Positions 12,601 through 24,600 of a stretch of 64,000 nucleotides of DNA are shown here, one piece after another (the first letter of the stretch is position 1; each line of letters starts with the position of its first letter). The translations under genes were made by a program, and so were the position numbers. Origin of the DNA: Mauremys mutica. Its lineage: Eukaryota; Chordata; Testudines; Geoemydidae. Under the pieces are notes generated by a model, which saw only the letters and a program-made list of their open reading frames with translations, did not search any database and had not been told where the DNA came from. The stretch is taken from contig NC_059075.1 in assembly GCF_020497125.1 (NCBI RefSeq), positions 31,532,003-31,596,002 on the forward strand. The letters are read 5' to 3'.

Positions 12601-15600
12601 ATAAACAGCAAATACGCCTCGGCTTCCACTTCCAGGGCAATGTTCTCCTACTTTCCTGGACCAACTCAACTATGCCTTTTCTCTACTACTGCTCCTGCTT
12701 CGCGTGCTGCACAAGATCCAACAAGACAGGATGACTGTCTTCTCATCGGCCCCTCTGGCCAAGACAGTTCTGGTTCCCCAATTTCCTGCACATGTCATCC
12801 GGCCCACCAATTCCCATCCTGTACTTTCCCGATCCTCTGACCCAGTACAGTGGCAAGATCAAGCATCACAATTCACATATACTCCACCTCAGGGCGTGGT
12901 ATTTGAATGGGAATCTAGTCTAGAGCAGACATGCGCCTTGGCTGTACAAGACATTCTCTCTAACAGTAGGAAGGATTTCACTAGACAATGTTACCAGACT
13001 AAGTGGAGATGTTTTTTGTCTTGGGCACAACATAAAGGGGTTTTACCAGAAGCAGCAGGAATTCCCCTCATTCTAGACTGCATTTTATCCTTAAAGTCAT
13101 TGGGTCATGCCTTCAGTGCTTTTGCGAGTCCACCTGGTGGCAATCAGCACATTCCTTCCTCCTGTGGAAGATTACTCTGTTCTTTTTGGAGTAGTGTCTC
13201 TACTGTGGGTGCTCCACTGTAGGTGCACGTGCATCCCTGCATTGCTGATTGGAGAACTTTGGTAGCAGTGTCCATTTGACCTACACATGTGCTGTCCCCA
13301 CTTGTGCCCCACCACAAGGCTAACCAGCATGCTGGGGTGAACCCCCATCGATGGAGAGGGAGCTGCTAGCAGTCCATTTGTAATCATTATCTTTAATCTT
13401 TATTAGTATTTTTAGTAGCTAGTTCATCTCCTTCCTTCTTAGTTGTAGATTTTCTTTATTTTCACTTTAAAAACAAAAGAAAACCCCAAAAACTTAATGT
13501 TCCCCCTTTGTTGGGGAACCCTTTCCGCAGCAGGGTATGCCCAGCTCACTGGGCTTCAAGAAGTGCCTCTCATGTAAGGAGGCCATCCTTGTGGCAGATA
13601 AACATTATTGCTGCATATGCTGCCTCCGGGAAGGCCATGTTCCTCAAAAGTGTGGTCTCTGTCAACAGCTTAAACCCAGGTCATGGAAGGATAGGGAGCT
13701 GTGACAGGGTGCACTTTTCCCACACTGGTCAAGAAGGGGCTAACGCCACACTCTGGACAGAGGAAGCCCTGCCCCCTTGCCCCTGCTGGCCATGCTCCAA
13801 CTGGAACACCAGTATAAAAGGAGCAAAGAATCCTGTGGCACCTTATAGACTAACAGACGTTTTGCAGCATGAGCTTTCGTGGGTGAATATCCACGAAAGT
13901 ATAAAAGGAAGCAACTCAACCCAGTCTGGGCTGACTGCCGAGGAGGGATGACGGACCTTGCAGGGAGACGTGTGTGGAAGGCCCAGGACACAGAAGCCCA
14001 AGGTGCCAAGACACAAGAGGATTCCCACGTACATACTGACGCCCAAGGAAGGTCGGAGCTGTTGGGAGCTGCACAGGCCGAGGAACCCAGAGACCCTGAA
14101 GACACCCGGACCACTGCATCAGGAGACAGGGTAGGAAGTAGCCCAGGGGGCACTAGCCATTGTGCTTGGTGTTGTCAGCGTGTTTCGGTCAGATCCTGCT
14201 GACTCTTTGATCAGATCTCTGTACTCGCCATTGCCAGGACTTTGGGCTGGGATCTGGTGGAGTACAGAGGGCCTGGGTCCCCTTACCCCATCCACCGCCC
14301 ACTCCCTGAGCTGGTCACTAGGTCTCTCAGCCATGCGGAGGAGGGCAGCCATGTTAACTCTGGCCACTGGACCATTCTGCCCTAGGGAAAGGGCAGCCTT
14401 GTTGACTTGTCATGAGGCCCTACCGCCCCTAGGGAGCCGGCATGCATATTGACTTTGGCCACCAGTCCGCCTAGCCCTGTCAGGAAGGGTGACCAGATAG
14501 ACTTTGGCCATTAGGCCATACTGCCCTGAGGATAAGAACAGTCAAGCGGACTTAACCACGGGGCTACAACACCCTTGCCCCGCCCCATACGGGGACGGGG
14601 GATGCACTTGCCCCCGTGACAGGAACTGAGACAGAAAATCATCCTGATGGAGGCAGCCCTTCAGCCTTCCCTAGATCTGCACCAAGAATCACCGAGAAGG
14701 CACAGATCTTCCCCACGGCCCTCAACATACAGGGACTATGAATCGAAGAAAACAGCCGCAAACCTCTCAGGTAAAGCATCTAAAAAAAGAGCTGAGAGTC
14801 CCCAGAATGAACTCCGAGCTAGCAGAAGTTCACCAGCATGCTTGGTATCGTCGGTACTGAGACAGTCCAAGCATAATAAACATAGCTCATGAGGGTCTGG
14901 AATGGCAGGTACGATGATACACCTAAAAACCTGATAGGCACAGGGACTGAACCAACGATACCAGTGGATAAGGACAGGAGCAGGGAGCACAGTGTTAAGA
15001 AGATGCTGGTGGTACAAGCTTTACTTTTGGTACTGTCAACTGTGAGCCACCCAGGACCAGAGCGCTTGGTACAGGCGAAATCTGAGACTTCCTTTGTATT
15101 GGCATCGGCACTGTGTTGGTCCGCACAACAGAATTTGTAGCACTGAAGAGAACTTAAGTTATCTGATATACCAGAGTCTTCTCTTCTTGGCACTATGGCT
15201 CTGGTACCAAGTCTTCTCCAGTCATGGGAGTCTTCTCTGGCACCTTGCCATGCACTTTCATTTTCTAGTGGTGACTCAGACAGTGAGCCAGAGGAGGTCA
15301 CCACTCCTCTCATGCTCCCTATGGTGCCTGTTATCAAGGGGCTCCTCAGTCATACCCTCAACCTCCTCCACCACCATGGTACAGCCAGCCATTCCCACCA
15401 CCCCAGTGGCCCTACTGGGATCCCTGGGTAACATATAGACCTCACACCTCTTGGGCTTCCAGCTTGACTCACCATGAAGTCCCTGAGACATTCTCCCTCA
15501 ACCACAGCATCCAGAACTGCCGAACCCCCAGAGGAGATCTTTGGAGGAACAGGAGGGTGGATTCGAGGAGGAAGTTACACTGAGAACCAACATCTCTTCC

Positions 15601-18600
15601 TCCTCTTCAGGCAAGGGAGTGATGCCCCCTCCATCTTCCTTGCCCAACAATTTCCTGCTTTTCTAGATACCCCTGGAGGAGGTAAAAGATCTTACACTCT
15701 TTCTCATTCTCCAGAATAGTCTTCCCCATCAATGAGGTCCTTCTGGACCTGTTCAAGTTATGGCAAACCCCAGCATTGGTGATACCTACTTACAAATGGT
15801 CCAATTAAAAAATATTTACATCCCAGCTAGGAAGATGGAATTCCTTTTTCTCCACCTCCCCTTAATTCTGTTGTCATGGATGCAGGAAATTCCCATGGCC
15901 ACCATCACCAAATGAAATCCCCTATGATACGGATTGGAAACACCTGGAGCTCTTTGGGAGAAAGCCCTACTCCTCAGCCACATTGCAATTTAGAATTGCC
16001 AATTATCAAACATTAACAGCAAAATATGACACTTTCAATTATACAAAGCTGAACACTTTTACTGATCAGCTCCCAGAGTCATACCATGACCAGTTCTGGG
16101 CTATTATCCAGGAGAGACAACTAGTGGCCAAAACAGCGCTCCAGTCAGCACTCAATGCAACTGACAGAGCAGCCCTGTCCATCTCCATTGCAGTGGTTAT
16201 GTGATGAGCCTTTTGGTTACACCTGTCTGGCTTCCCTAAGGAAGTGCAAACAACTGTAGAAGACCTTCCCTTCGAAGGCACCAAACTGTTTGCTAAAAAG
16301 CCTGACTCGTTCTTCTGGACCATTAAAGATTCCAGGGCGACTCTCTACTCAGTAGGGATCTATACTCCTGGACAAAAGAGAAAGCTTAGTCTGCAACCTC
16401 AACATAAATACTGTACTTTGCAGTTCCCAACCCAGCGTTTCTACAAGCCTCAGAGAAAGAAATCCAGATTCTCCATACATAAGCCATCAGTCCCAGAGCC
16501 TTCCACGTTGCAACCATCTACCTCAAAACATCAGTTTTGATGTGTTGGTTAAGGGGTTGACAGACCAATCCCCTCAACTGCTGCAGCTGACCAACACATC
16601 GCATCCATTTGATTACCAGCTTGCCCCGTTCCGCAGCATCTGGGAACACATAACATCAAGACCAATGGGTCCTGGAAATCATCTGCAATGTGTACTCTAT
16701 TCACTTTGCTGCCCTCCCCAAACACCCATCCCTCTTCAGGAACCCTTCTCACGAGAGTTTACTGCAACAAGAAATAGATCTCCTCCTCCAGTTAGGAGCT
16801 GTAGACCCAGTACCTCAACATCTGCGAGGGGGCAAATGTTTTTAGTCTCATTATTTCCTGATACCCAAGAAGAAGGGAGGTTGGAGACCCATGCTGGACC
16901 TCATGGCTCTGAACAAATTTGTCAAAGCTCAGAAATTCAGTATGGTCATACTAGCAGCGATTTCCACATATCTATCCTACCTTCACACAGACGATTTCTC
17001 AGTTTTACCCTAGGCCAGGACCACTACCAATACAAAGTACTCCCCTTTGGTTTCTCATCAGCTCCAAGAATATTCTCCAAGGTCCTCTCCATAGTGGTGC
17101 CTTACCTATGCTCACAGGGAATCATGATCTACCCCACCTGGATGATTGTTTCTTCAGAGGCCACTCCTTCAATGAGGCCCACTGGGTTACCAAAACCACA
17201 GTAGACTTATTCACAGAACAGATCAACATCCAAAAATCAACCTTCACCGCTGTACAGCACCTAGAGTTCATAGGAGTTGGCCTCATTACAGGCCAAAGCG
17301 CTCTGCCTCAGCACAGGTTCTGGCCACACTCTAAGGGTATGTCTACACTACGGAATTACTCCGATTTTACAGAATTAGATTTTTGGCAACAGATTGTATA
17401 AAGTCGAGTGCATGCATCCACACTAAGCACGTTAATCGGCGGTGTGCGTCCCTAGTGCCGAGGCTAGTGTCGACTTCCAGAGTGTTGCACTGTGAGTAGC
17501 TATCCCATAGTTCCTGCAGTCTCCGCTGCCCATTGGAATTCTGGGTTGAGATCCCAGTGCCTGATGGCGCAAAAAACATTGTCGCGGGCGGTTCTGGGTA
17601 CATGTTGTCAGGCCCTCCTCTCCCTCCCTCCCTCCGTGAAAGCAATGACAGACAATTGTTTCACGCCTTTTTTCCTGGGTTACCTGTGGAGACACCATAC
17701 CACGGCAAGCATGGAGCCCGCTCAGCTGACCGTCACCGTATGTCTCCTGGGTGCTGGCAGACTTGGGACTGCATTGCTACACTGCAGCAGCTTATTACCT
17801 TTTGGCAGCAGACGGTGTATTATGCCTGGTAGCCATCGTCATCGTACTCCTGGGTGCTCTTTTAGCCAACCTCAGTGAGGTCGGTCAGGGGCACCTGGGC
17901 ACACATGGGAGTGACTCAGCCAGGTTATTCCCATCTTCTGCCGAGCACCCAGAAGATGACGATGGCTAGCACTCGTACTGCACCGTCTCCTGGTGAGCAC
18001 CCAGGAGATGACGATGGCTAGCAGTCGTACTGCACCGTCTGCTGCCAGCCTAAGATGTAAAAGATAGATGGAGTGGATCAAAACAAGAAATAGACCAGAT
18101 TTGTTTTGTATTCATTTGCTTCCCCCCCACCCACCCTGTGAAATCATCGGCCTGCTAAACCCAGGGTTTTGAGTCCAATCCTTGAGGGGGCCATTCTGTG
18201 TGACAGTTGTTTGTTTTTCTCCTTGAGGCAAAGCCACCCCCTTTGTTGATTTTAATTCCCTGTAAGCCATGTCTTCAGTCGCCCCTCCCCAGAGCAACGG
18301 CAGACAATCGTTTTGCGCCTTTTTTCAGTGCAGACGCCATACCACGGCAAGCATGGAGCCCGCTCATCTCAACGCAGCAGTCATGAACATTGTAAACACC
18401 TCACACATTATCATGCAGTTTATGCAGAACCAGAACCTGAAAAACCAGACGAGGGGGAGGCGACAGCAGTGCGGTGACAAGAGTGATGAGGAAATGGACA
18501 CACAATTCTCTCAAAGCGCGGGCCCCGGCGCTTTGGAGATCATGGTGTTAATGGGGCAGGTTCATGCCGTGGAACGCCGAATCTGGGCCCAGGAAACAAG

Positions 18601-21600
18601 CACAGACTGGTGGGACCGCATAGTGTTGCAGGTGTGGGACAATTCCCAGTGGCTGCGAAACTTTCGCATATGTAAGGGCACTTTCATGGAACTTTGTGAC
18701 TTGCTTTCCCCTGCCCTGAAACGCCAGAATACCAAGATGAGAGCAGCCCTCGCAGTTCACAAGCGAGTGGCAATAGCCCTGTGGAAGCTTGCAACCCCAG
18801 ACAGCTACCGGTCGGTCAGGAATCAATTTGGAGTGGGCAAATCTACTGTGGGGGCTGCTGTGATTCTAGTAGCCAAAGCAATCACTGAGCTGCTGCTACC
18901 AAAGGTAGTGACTCTAGGAAATGTGCAGATCATAGTAGATGGCTTTCCTGCAATGGGATTCCCTAACTGTGGTGGGGTGATAGATGGAACCCATATCCCT
19001 ATCTTGGCACCGGACCACCAGGGCAGCCAAATACATAAACCGCAAGCGGTACTTTTCAATGGTGCTGCAAGCACTGGTGGATCACAAGGGACATTTCACC
19101 AACATCAACGTGGGATGGCTGGGAAGGGTTCACGACGCTCGCGTCTTCAGGAACACTAGTCTGTTTAAACAGCTGCAGCAAGGGATTTGCTTCCCAGACC
19201 AGAAAATAACAGTTGGGGATGTTGGCATGCCTATAGTTACTCTTGGGGACCCAGCCTACCCCTTAATGCCATGGCTCATGAAGCCATACAGGCAGCCTGG
19301 ACAGTAGTCAAGAGCTGTTCAACTGTAGGCTGAGCAAGTGCAGAATGGTGGTAGAATGTGCATTTGGATGTTTAAAGGGTTGCTAGAGCACTTTACTGAC
19401 TCGCTCAGACCTCAGCCAAACCAGTATTCCCATTGTTATTGCTGCTTGCTGTGTGCTCCACAATCTCTGTGAGAGTAAGGGAGAGACGTTTATGGTGGGG
19501 TGGGAGGTTGAGGCAAATTGCCTGGCTGCTGATTACGCGCAGCCAGACACCAGGGCGATTAGAAGAGCACACCAGGAAGCGCTGCGCATCAGAGAAGCTT
19601 TGAAAACCAGTTTCATGACTGGCCAGGCTATGGTGTGACAGTTCTGTTTGTTTCTCCTTGATGAAAACCCGCCCCCTTATTGACTCATTCCCTGTAAGCC
19701 ACCCACCCTCCCCCCTTCGATCATAGCTTGCTTGCAAAGGAAATAAAGTCACTATCGTTTAAAAAACATGTATTCTTTATTAATTGATTATAAAAATAGG
19801 GAGATAACTGACAAGGTAGCCCAGGTGGGGTGTGGGAGGAGGGAAGAAAAAGGCCACCTCAAAACTTGTTGAATGCCAGCCTTCTGTTGCTTGGGCTGTC
19901 CACTGGGGTGGAGTGGTTGGTTCCCCGGAGCCTCCCCTCCCCCCCCCCCCCGGGTTCTTGGGCATCTGCGTGAGGAGGCTGTGGAACTTGGGGATGGGGG
20001 AGGGCGGTTAAACAGGAGCTGCAGCAGCACTCTGTGATCTGCTGCCGTTCCTGATGCTCCACCAGACGCCGGAGTATGTCCGTTTGATCCCGCAGTAGCC
20101 CCAGCATTGCATCTTGCCTCCTCTGATCTTCCTGCTGGCACCTCTCATCTCAGTCGTCCCTCCTGTCCTCACGTTCGTCCCTCCTGTCCTCACGTTCGTC
20201 CCTCCTGTCCTCACGTTCGTCCCTCCTGTCCTCACGTTCGTCCCTCCTGTCCTCACGGTCATTGGCCACTTTCCTGTATTGTGATACTGTGTCCTTCCAC
20301 TCATTCAGATGAGCTCTCTCATTGCGGGTCAACTGCATGATCTCAGAACATTTCATCTCGCATGCGTTTTTTTTTGCCGCTTTATCTGAGAGAGCCTTTG
20401 GGATGGAGGAGGGAGGCTTGAAAAATTTGCAGCTGTGTGAGGGGAAAAAAGGGAGAGAAGTATTTTAAAAGATACAATTTACAGAACAATGGGTATACCC
20501 TTTCACTGTGAACAACACTATTTACATTACATAGCACATGTGATTTCGGTACAAGGTTGCATTTTGCATCTTTTATATTGAGTGCTTGCAGCTTTGGTGT
20601 TAGAGATTACAGATGCAGAGCCGGGCAACAGAATTCGGCTTGCAGGCGGCCATGGTAAGCCATAGTCTTTTGGCTTCTGCAACCTTCATAAAGCAGCTAT
20701 TAACGTGCAGCAGCAGAAACCAAAGTAACCCCCCCCCCCATCCAATTCTCTGGGATGATCACTTTACCCCTTCCCCCACTGCGTGGCTGGTTCTCTCCAG
20801 AAACCTTCTGCGATGGCTGTACCTCCAGGAGAGCTTCATGGAGATGTCCCTGGAGGATTTCTGCTCCATCCCCAGACACGTTAACAGACTTTTCCAGTAG
20901 CTGTACTGGCCGTGAATGCATCCCAAGTCCACAGGCAAATTAATCATTAAAAAACGCTTGCTTTTAAACCATGTATTATATATACAAATGTACACTCACC
21001 AGAAGTCCCTTCTACGGCTTCATGGTCTGGGATACCGCCTTGGGAGAGTTGGGAGGGTATTTCAGTCACAGTGAGAAAAAGATCCTGGCTGTTGGGGAGA
21101 ACGGTGTGCTGTGTGCTCTCCTCAAGGTTGTCCTCGTCGTCGTCCTCATCTTCCTTGTCCGCAAAATCCTCAGGCATGGCTGAGATTACCCCCTCCTCGG
21201 AATCCACGATCAGGGGCAGGGTAGTGGTGGCGGCCCCCCCTAGAATTGCATGCAGCTTAGCGTAGAAGCAGCATGTCTGCGGCTCTGTCCCGGAGCGTCC
21301 ATTTGATTCCGTTTTCTCGTACGCTTGTCTGAGCTACTTAACTTTCGTGCGGCACTGTATGTGGCCTCTCTCCATCATGGCCTTGGAGATTTTTTCAAAT
21401 GTTTTGGCATTTGGTCTTTTGGAATGTAGTTCTGATAGCACGGAATTGTCTCCCCATATAGTGATCAGATCCAGTACCTCCTGTATGGTCCATGCTGGAG
21501 CTGTTTTTCAGTTCTCGGACTGCATCGTTACCTGTGCTGATGAGCTAAACTGGCCAAACAGGAAATGAGATTCAAAAGTTCGTGGGGCTTTTCCTGTACA

Positions 21601-24600
21601 CCTGGCCCATGCATCCAAGTTGAAAGTGCTGTCCAGAGCAGTCACAATGGTGCACTGTGGGATAGCTCCCGGAGGCCAATACCATCGAATTGCGTCCACG
21701 CTAACCCTAATTCGAACCAGCAATATCGATTTCAGCACTAATCCCCTCGTTGGGGAGGAATACAGAAATTGATTTTAAAAATCCTTTATATCGAAGTAAA
21801 GGGCTTCGTTGTGTGGACGAGTGCAGAGTTAATTCATTTCAACGCTGCTAAATTCGACATAAACAAGTAGTGTAGTCCAGGCCATAGAGACACTACAAAA
21901 CTGCCTTCAAATATCAGCAAGACACTGCCGCCAAATCCTGGGGGATATGGCGAAAGGCACAGCGGTGATACCTCATGCCAGACTTCATATGCAGTGCCTC
22001 CAGATACTGTTCAACAGAGACAGATTAGACAAACCTCTGTCACTACGAACCAAGGTCAAAAACTCTCTTGACTGGTGGAAAAATCCAGCCAGTGTTTGCA
22101 AGGGGATTCTCTTTCTGCAAACTTCCCTGTCATTACTTCTCACCACCAACGCATCCCTCATAGGATGGGGTGCACATCTAAACAACTTTACAACACAAGA
22201 CAAAAGGTCATCCATGGAAATGTCCCTTCACATCAACCTCTTCGGGGCGATCAGGAATGCCTGGGTCCATTTCCTCCCACTGCTCGAGGGAACACAAGTG
22301 TCTTAACAGACAACATACCATGTATATACTACATAAATTGGCAGGGAGGAGCCAGGTCACTCTTCCTTTGCGCAGAACCACTAAAGTTGTGGAACTGGTG
22401 CATTTCCCACAACATCACATTATCAACGACCTACCTTCCTGGAATACAAAACTTGATAGTGGACAATCTCAGTCACAAATTCCCACATGACCACAAGTAA
22501 GAGATAAACCCAGCAGTGCTTCATGACCTACTCAGGCCATGGGAGACATCAGCCACAGACCTGTTCATCACTTACCTGAACAAGAAATGTCCATGCTACT
22601 GCTCCAGGCTAAGGATAGGGCAACACTCCTTGGGCAATGCTCTCCTTCTTTGGTGGGACAGGGACGTTCTCTATGCCTTTCCCCTGTTCCCCTACTGTCA
22701 AAAGTCCAGCTAAAGATAAAGAGAGAGAGCAAATGTCATACTGATTGCTCCCACATGGCTGAGACAGACTTGGTACCCTTACCTGAAACAACTGGCAACA
22801 TGCCTGCTGAGAAGATACAGGAAGTGTTAACTGCGCAGTAGAAAATCCACTCCACTACTGCCCTGCAAAAGTGGTCCAGGTTTCAGGTTTGGTGTAATTC
22901 CCAACAAATCTCTCTGACATCAGCTACTCTCCCAATGGCCCAAAACTATGTACTGACTCTTTTAAAAAAAAAAAAAAAATCTGGGCTTTCACTCAAAGTT
23001 CACCTAGAAGTTATAGTGACATTCCATCAACAAGAAGAGGGATAGTCAGTGCTCTCACATCCAACCACAAAATGATTCTTTGCGGGAATATTAAACTTTT
23101 TTTCCAAACCCAGATATCCAGTCCCAACATGGGACCTAAACCTCATGCTAAAAAGCCCGACTAGACCTCCCTTTGAACCCATGACCACTTGTTCGCTCAT
23201 ATACTTGTCAGTGAAGACAACCTTCCTGGTGACAATCACCTCAATAAGAGAGATTTAAGGGCTCAGTGATGTTGGCCCAGAGACTCTCCAGATGAGTCTC
23301 AAACAGTATTAAACAATGCTGTCAGGTTCTCAATAGAACACTTCCATTCAGTATTCGAACTCACTCCACGAGGTTGGTTTCCTCTTCCATTACCTTCCTC
23401 AACAATGTCCCTATCTGTGAAATCTGTAGAGTGGCAACCTGTGCATAACTTTGCAGCTCCTTATGTGATTACCAGAGACTCCGTTTCCAGTGCCATCTTC
23501 AGAGACGCGGTCAGTCTGCCCTAATTCTCTCACTCAGGCACGTGGTGTGCATGCGTAACCCTCAGTGGAATACAGATAGGGGACCACAACTCTCAACCTT
23601 AAGTTACAGGTAAGTAACCTCCTTTTCCCCATGTAGGTGCTTACAGACTGTGATCAAGTCACCCAGTAACCTTCTCTCTCTTAAGTTAAATAGATTGAGC
23701 TCCTTCAGCCTTTTTTGAGTACATGATTTCTCCTGTCACCCATTCTCAATGTGCACTTTCCACTTCCTGGTCCCTCCCTGGGTTCCACAATGATTCCTGC
23801 CATCACCACAAAGTTCTAAAACTTGACCACCTCCATTTCATAGAATCATAGACAATTAGGGTTGAAGAGACCTTTGTATGTCATCCAGTCCAACCCCCTG
23901 TTCAAAGCAGGACCAACTACCAACTATCAACAACTAACTTGCCTCCCCATTCCCTTGCCTTGCTCTGCTGTCAGCCTGACTCCATTTACTCAGCTGCTGG
24001 CGGCTTGTATGTCATTTCATCCCTGGCTTGAATTCCTAACATGACTTGCCTGCCTCCGTGGTTGCCTTCCAAAAGCCAGGGACAGAGTGAGACTCTTGAC
24101 TGAAGCCAGTCCTTCCCTGCTCACTATGTAGCTGCAACTATCTCTTCCTCATCTTCCAGCTTGCCATGGAGATCCAAAAACCCTTAGGAAGCAAGTCTCT
24201 GCTAGTGATCTGTATGGTAACTTGCCATTTCCCCAAGGATTAAAGTGTGCAGCATGTACCAAACCTTGGTTGCTTCCTTGATCTGTATTTTACTGCAGTT
24301 GTAAATTAATAAAATTTGAGCTTCCTAATGGAAATGCTATGTGCCTTGATAAAGCAGAGACTGTGCCGTTTGTCTGATTTTTGTTATTCTTACAGTATTT
24401 TGTCCTAGAAAAGGATGTACAGTAAATGTTTGGGCTGAAACCCTGTGAAAAATACTGAATAGTATATGGGGGGTGTTACTAGAATTCTTTCTCTGCAATA
24501 ACATGTGTTCGGACTTCATGAGAAGATATTTTTTTCCTATGCAACCATTATCATTCATTTTCTGTTTTTATTACTCCTAGGATCTTTGCAGCTTCTTTTC

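Larger units (their letters stand above)
13537..16540 (+). pseudogene. DIRS gag-like gene, interrupted by a solo LTR
   Basis: The start [10 protein letters not shown] is followed by a cysteine/histidine-rich segment ([32 protein letters not shown]), a probable zinc-binding gag motif. The frame K-D-R-E-L is broken by the LTR and resumes exactly at [11 protein letters not shown] after 14626. Further pieces at 14647-14892, 15983-16204 and 16244-16540 ([30 protein letters not shown]) match the rest of the DIRS gag-like protein. It contains several stops. Function is by family analogy only. Confidence 0.65.
17334..21893. mobile_element. PIF/Harbinger DNA transposon, two-gene, 4.56 kb, degenerate
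   Basis: The ends are GGGTATGTCTACACTAC and, inverted, GTAGTGTAGTCCAGGCC. Adjacent triplets are TAA and ATA, an imperfect TWA duplication. It sits inside the DIRS RT-RNase H coding region. It carries a DDE transposase on the + strand (18353-19638) and a Myb/SANT-like gene on the - strand (19859-21565), arranged tail to tail as in other Harbinger elements. Both are broken. Related MITEs with the same terminal CTACACTA core lie at 10489, 28341, 39164 and 44145, so such elements have been mobilised repeatedly in this lineage. Confidence 0.9.
13173..23625 (+). mobile_element. DIRS-type retroelement (degenerate), host of further insertions
   Basis: Gag-like, RT, RNase H and tyrosine recombinase segments occur in DIRS order on the + strand, and the element lacks LTRs. 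The 5' region (GTGTCTCTACTGTGGGTGCT) resembles the leader of turtle DIRS copies. The 3' end (AAGTTACAGGTAAGTAACC) abuts the second half of a CR1. DIRS elements insert without target duplication, and none is seen. Reading frames are broken by many stops and shifts, by a solo LTR at 13700 and by a Harbinger element at 17334. By excision of these insertions the DIRS would be about 5 kb. Confidence 0.75.

Noticed and set aside
20154..20258. Regular short repeats that might suggest a CRISPR array
   Set aside because: Units are contiguous with no spacers and are coding within a transposon in a vertebrate intron.
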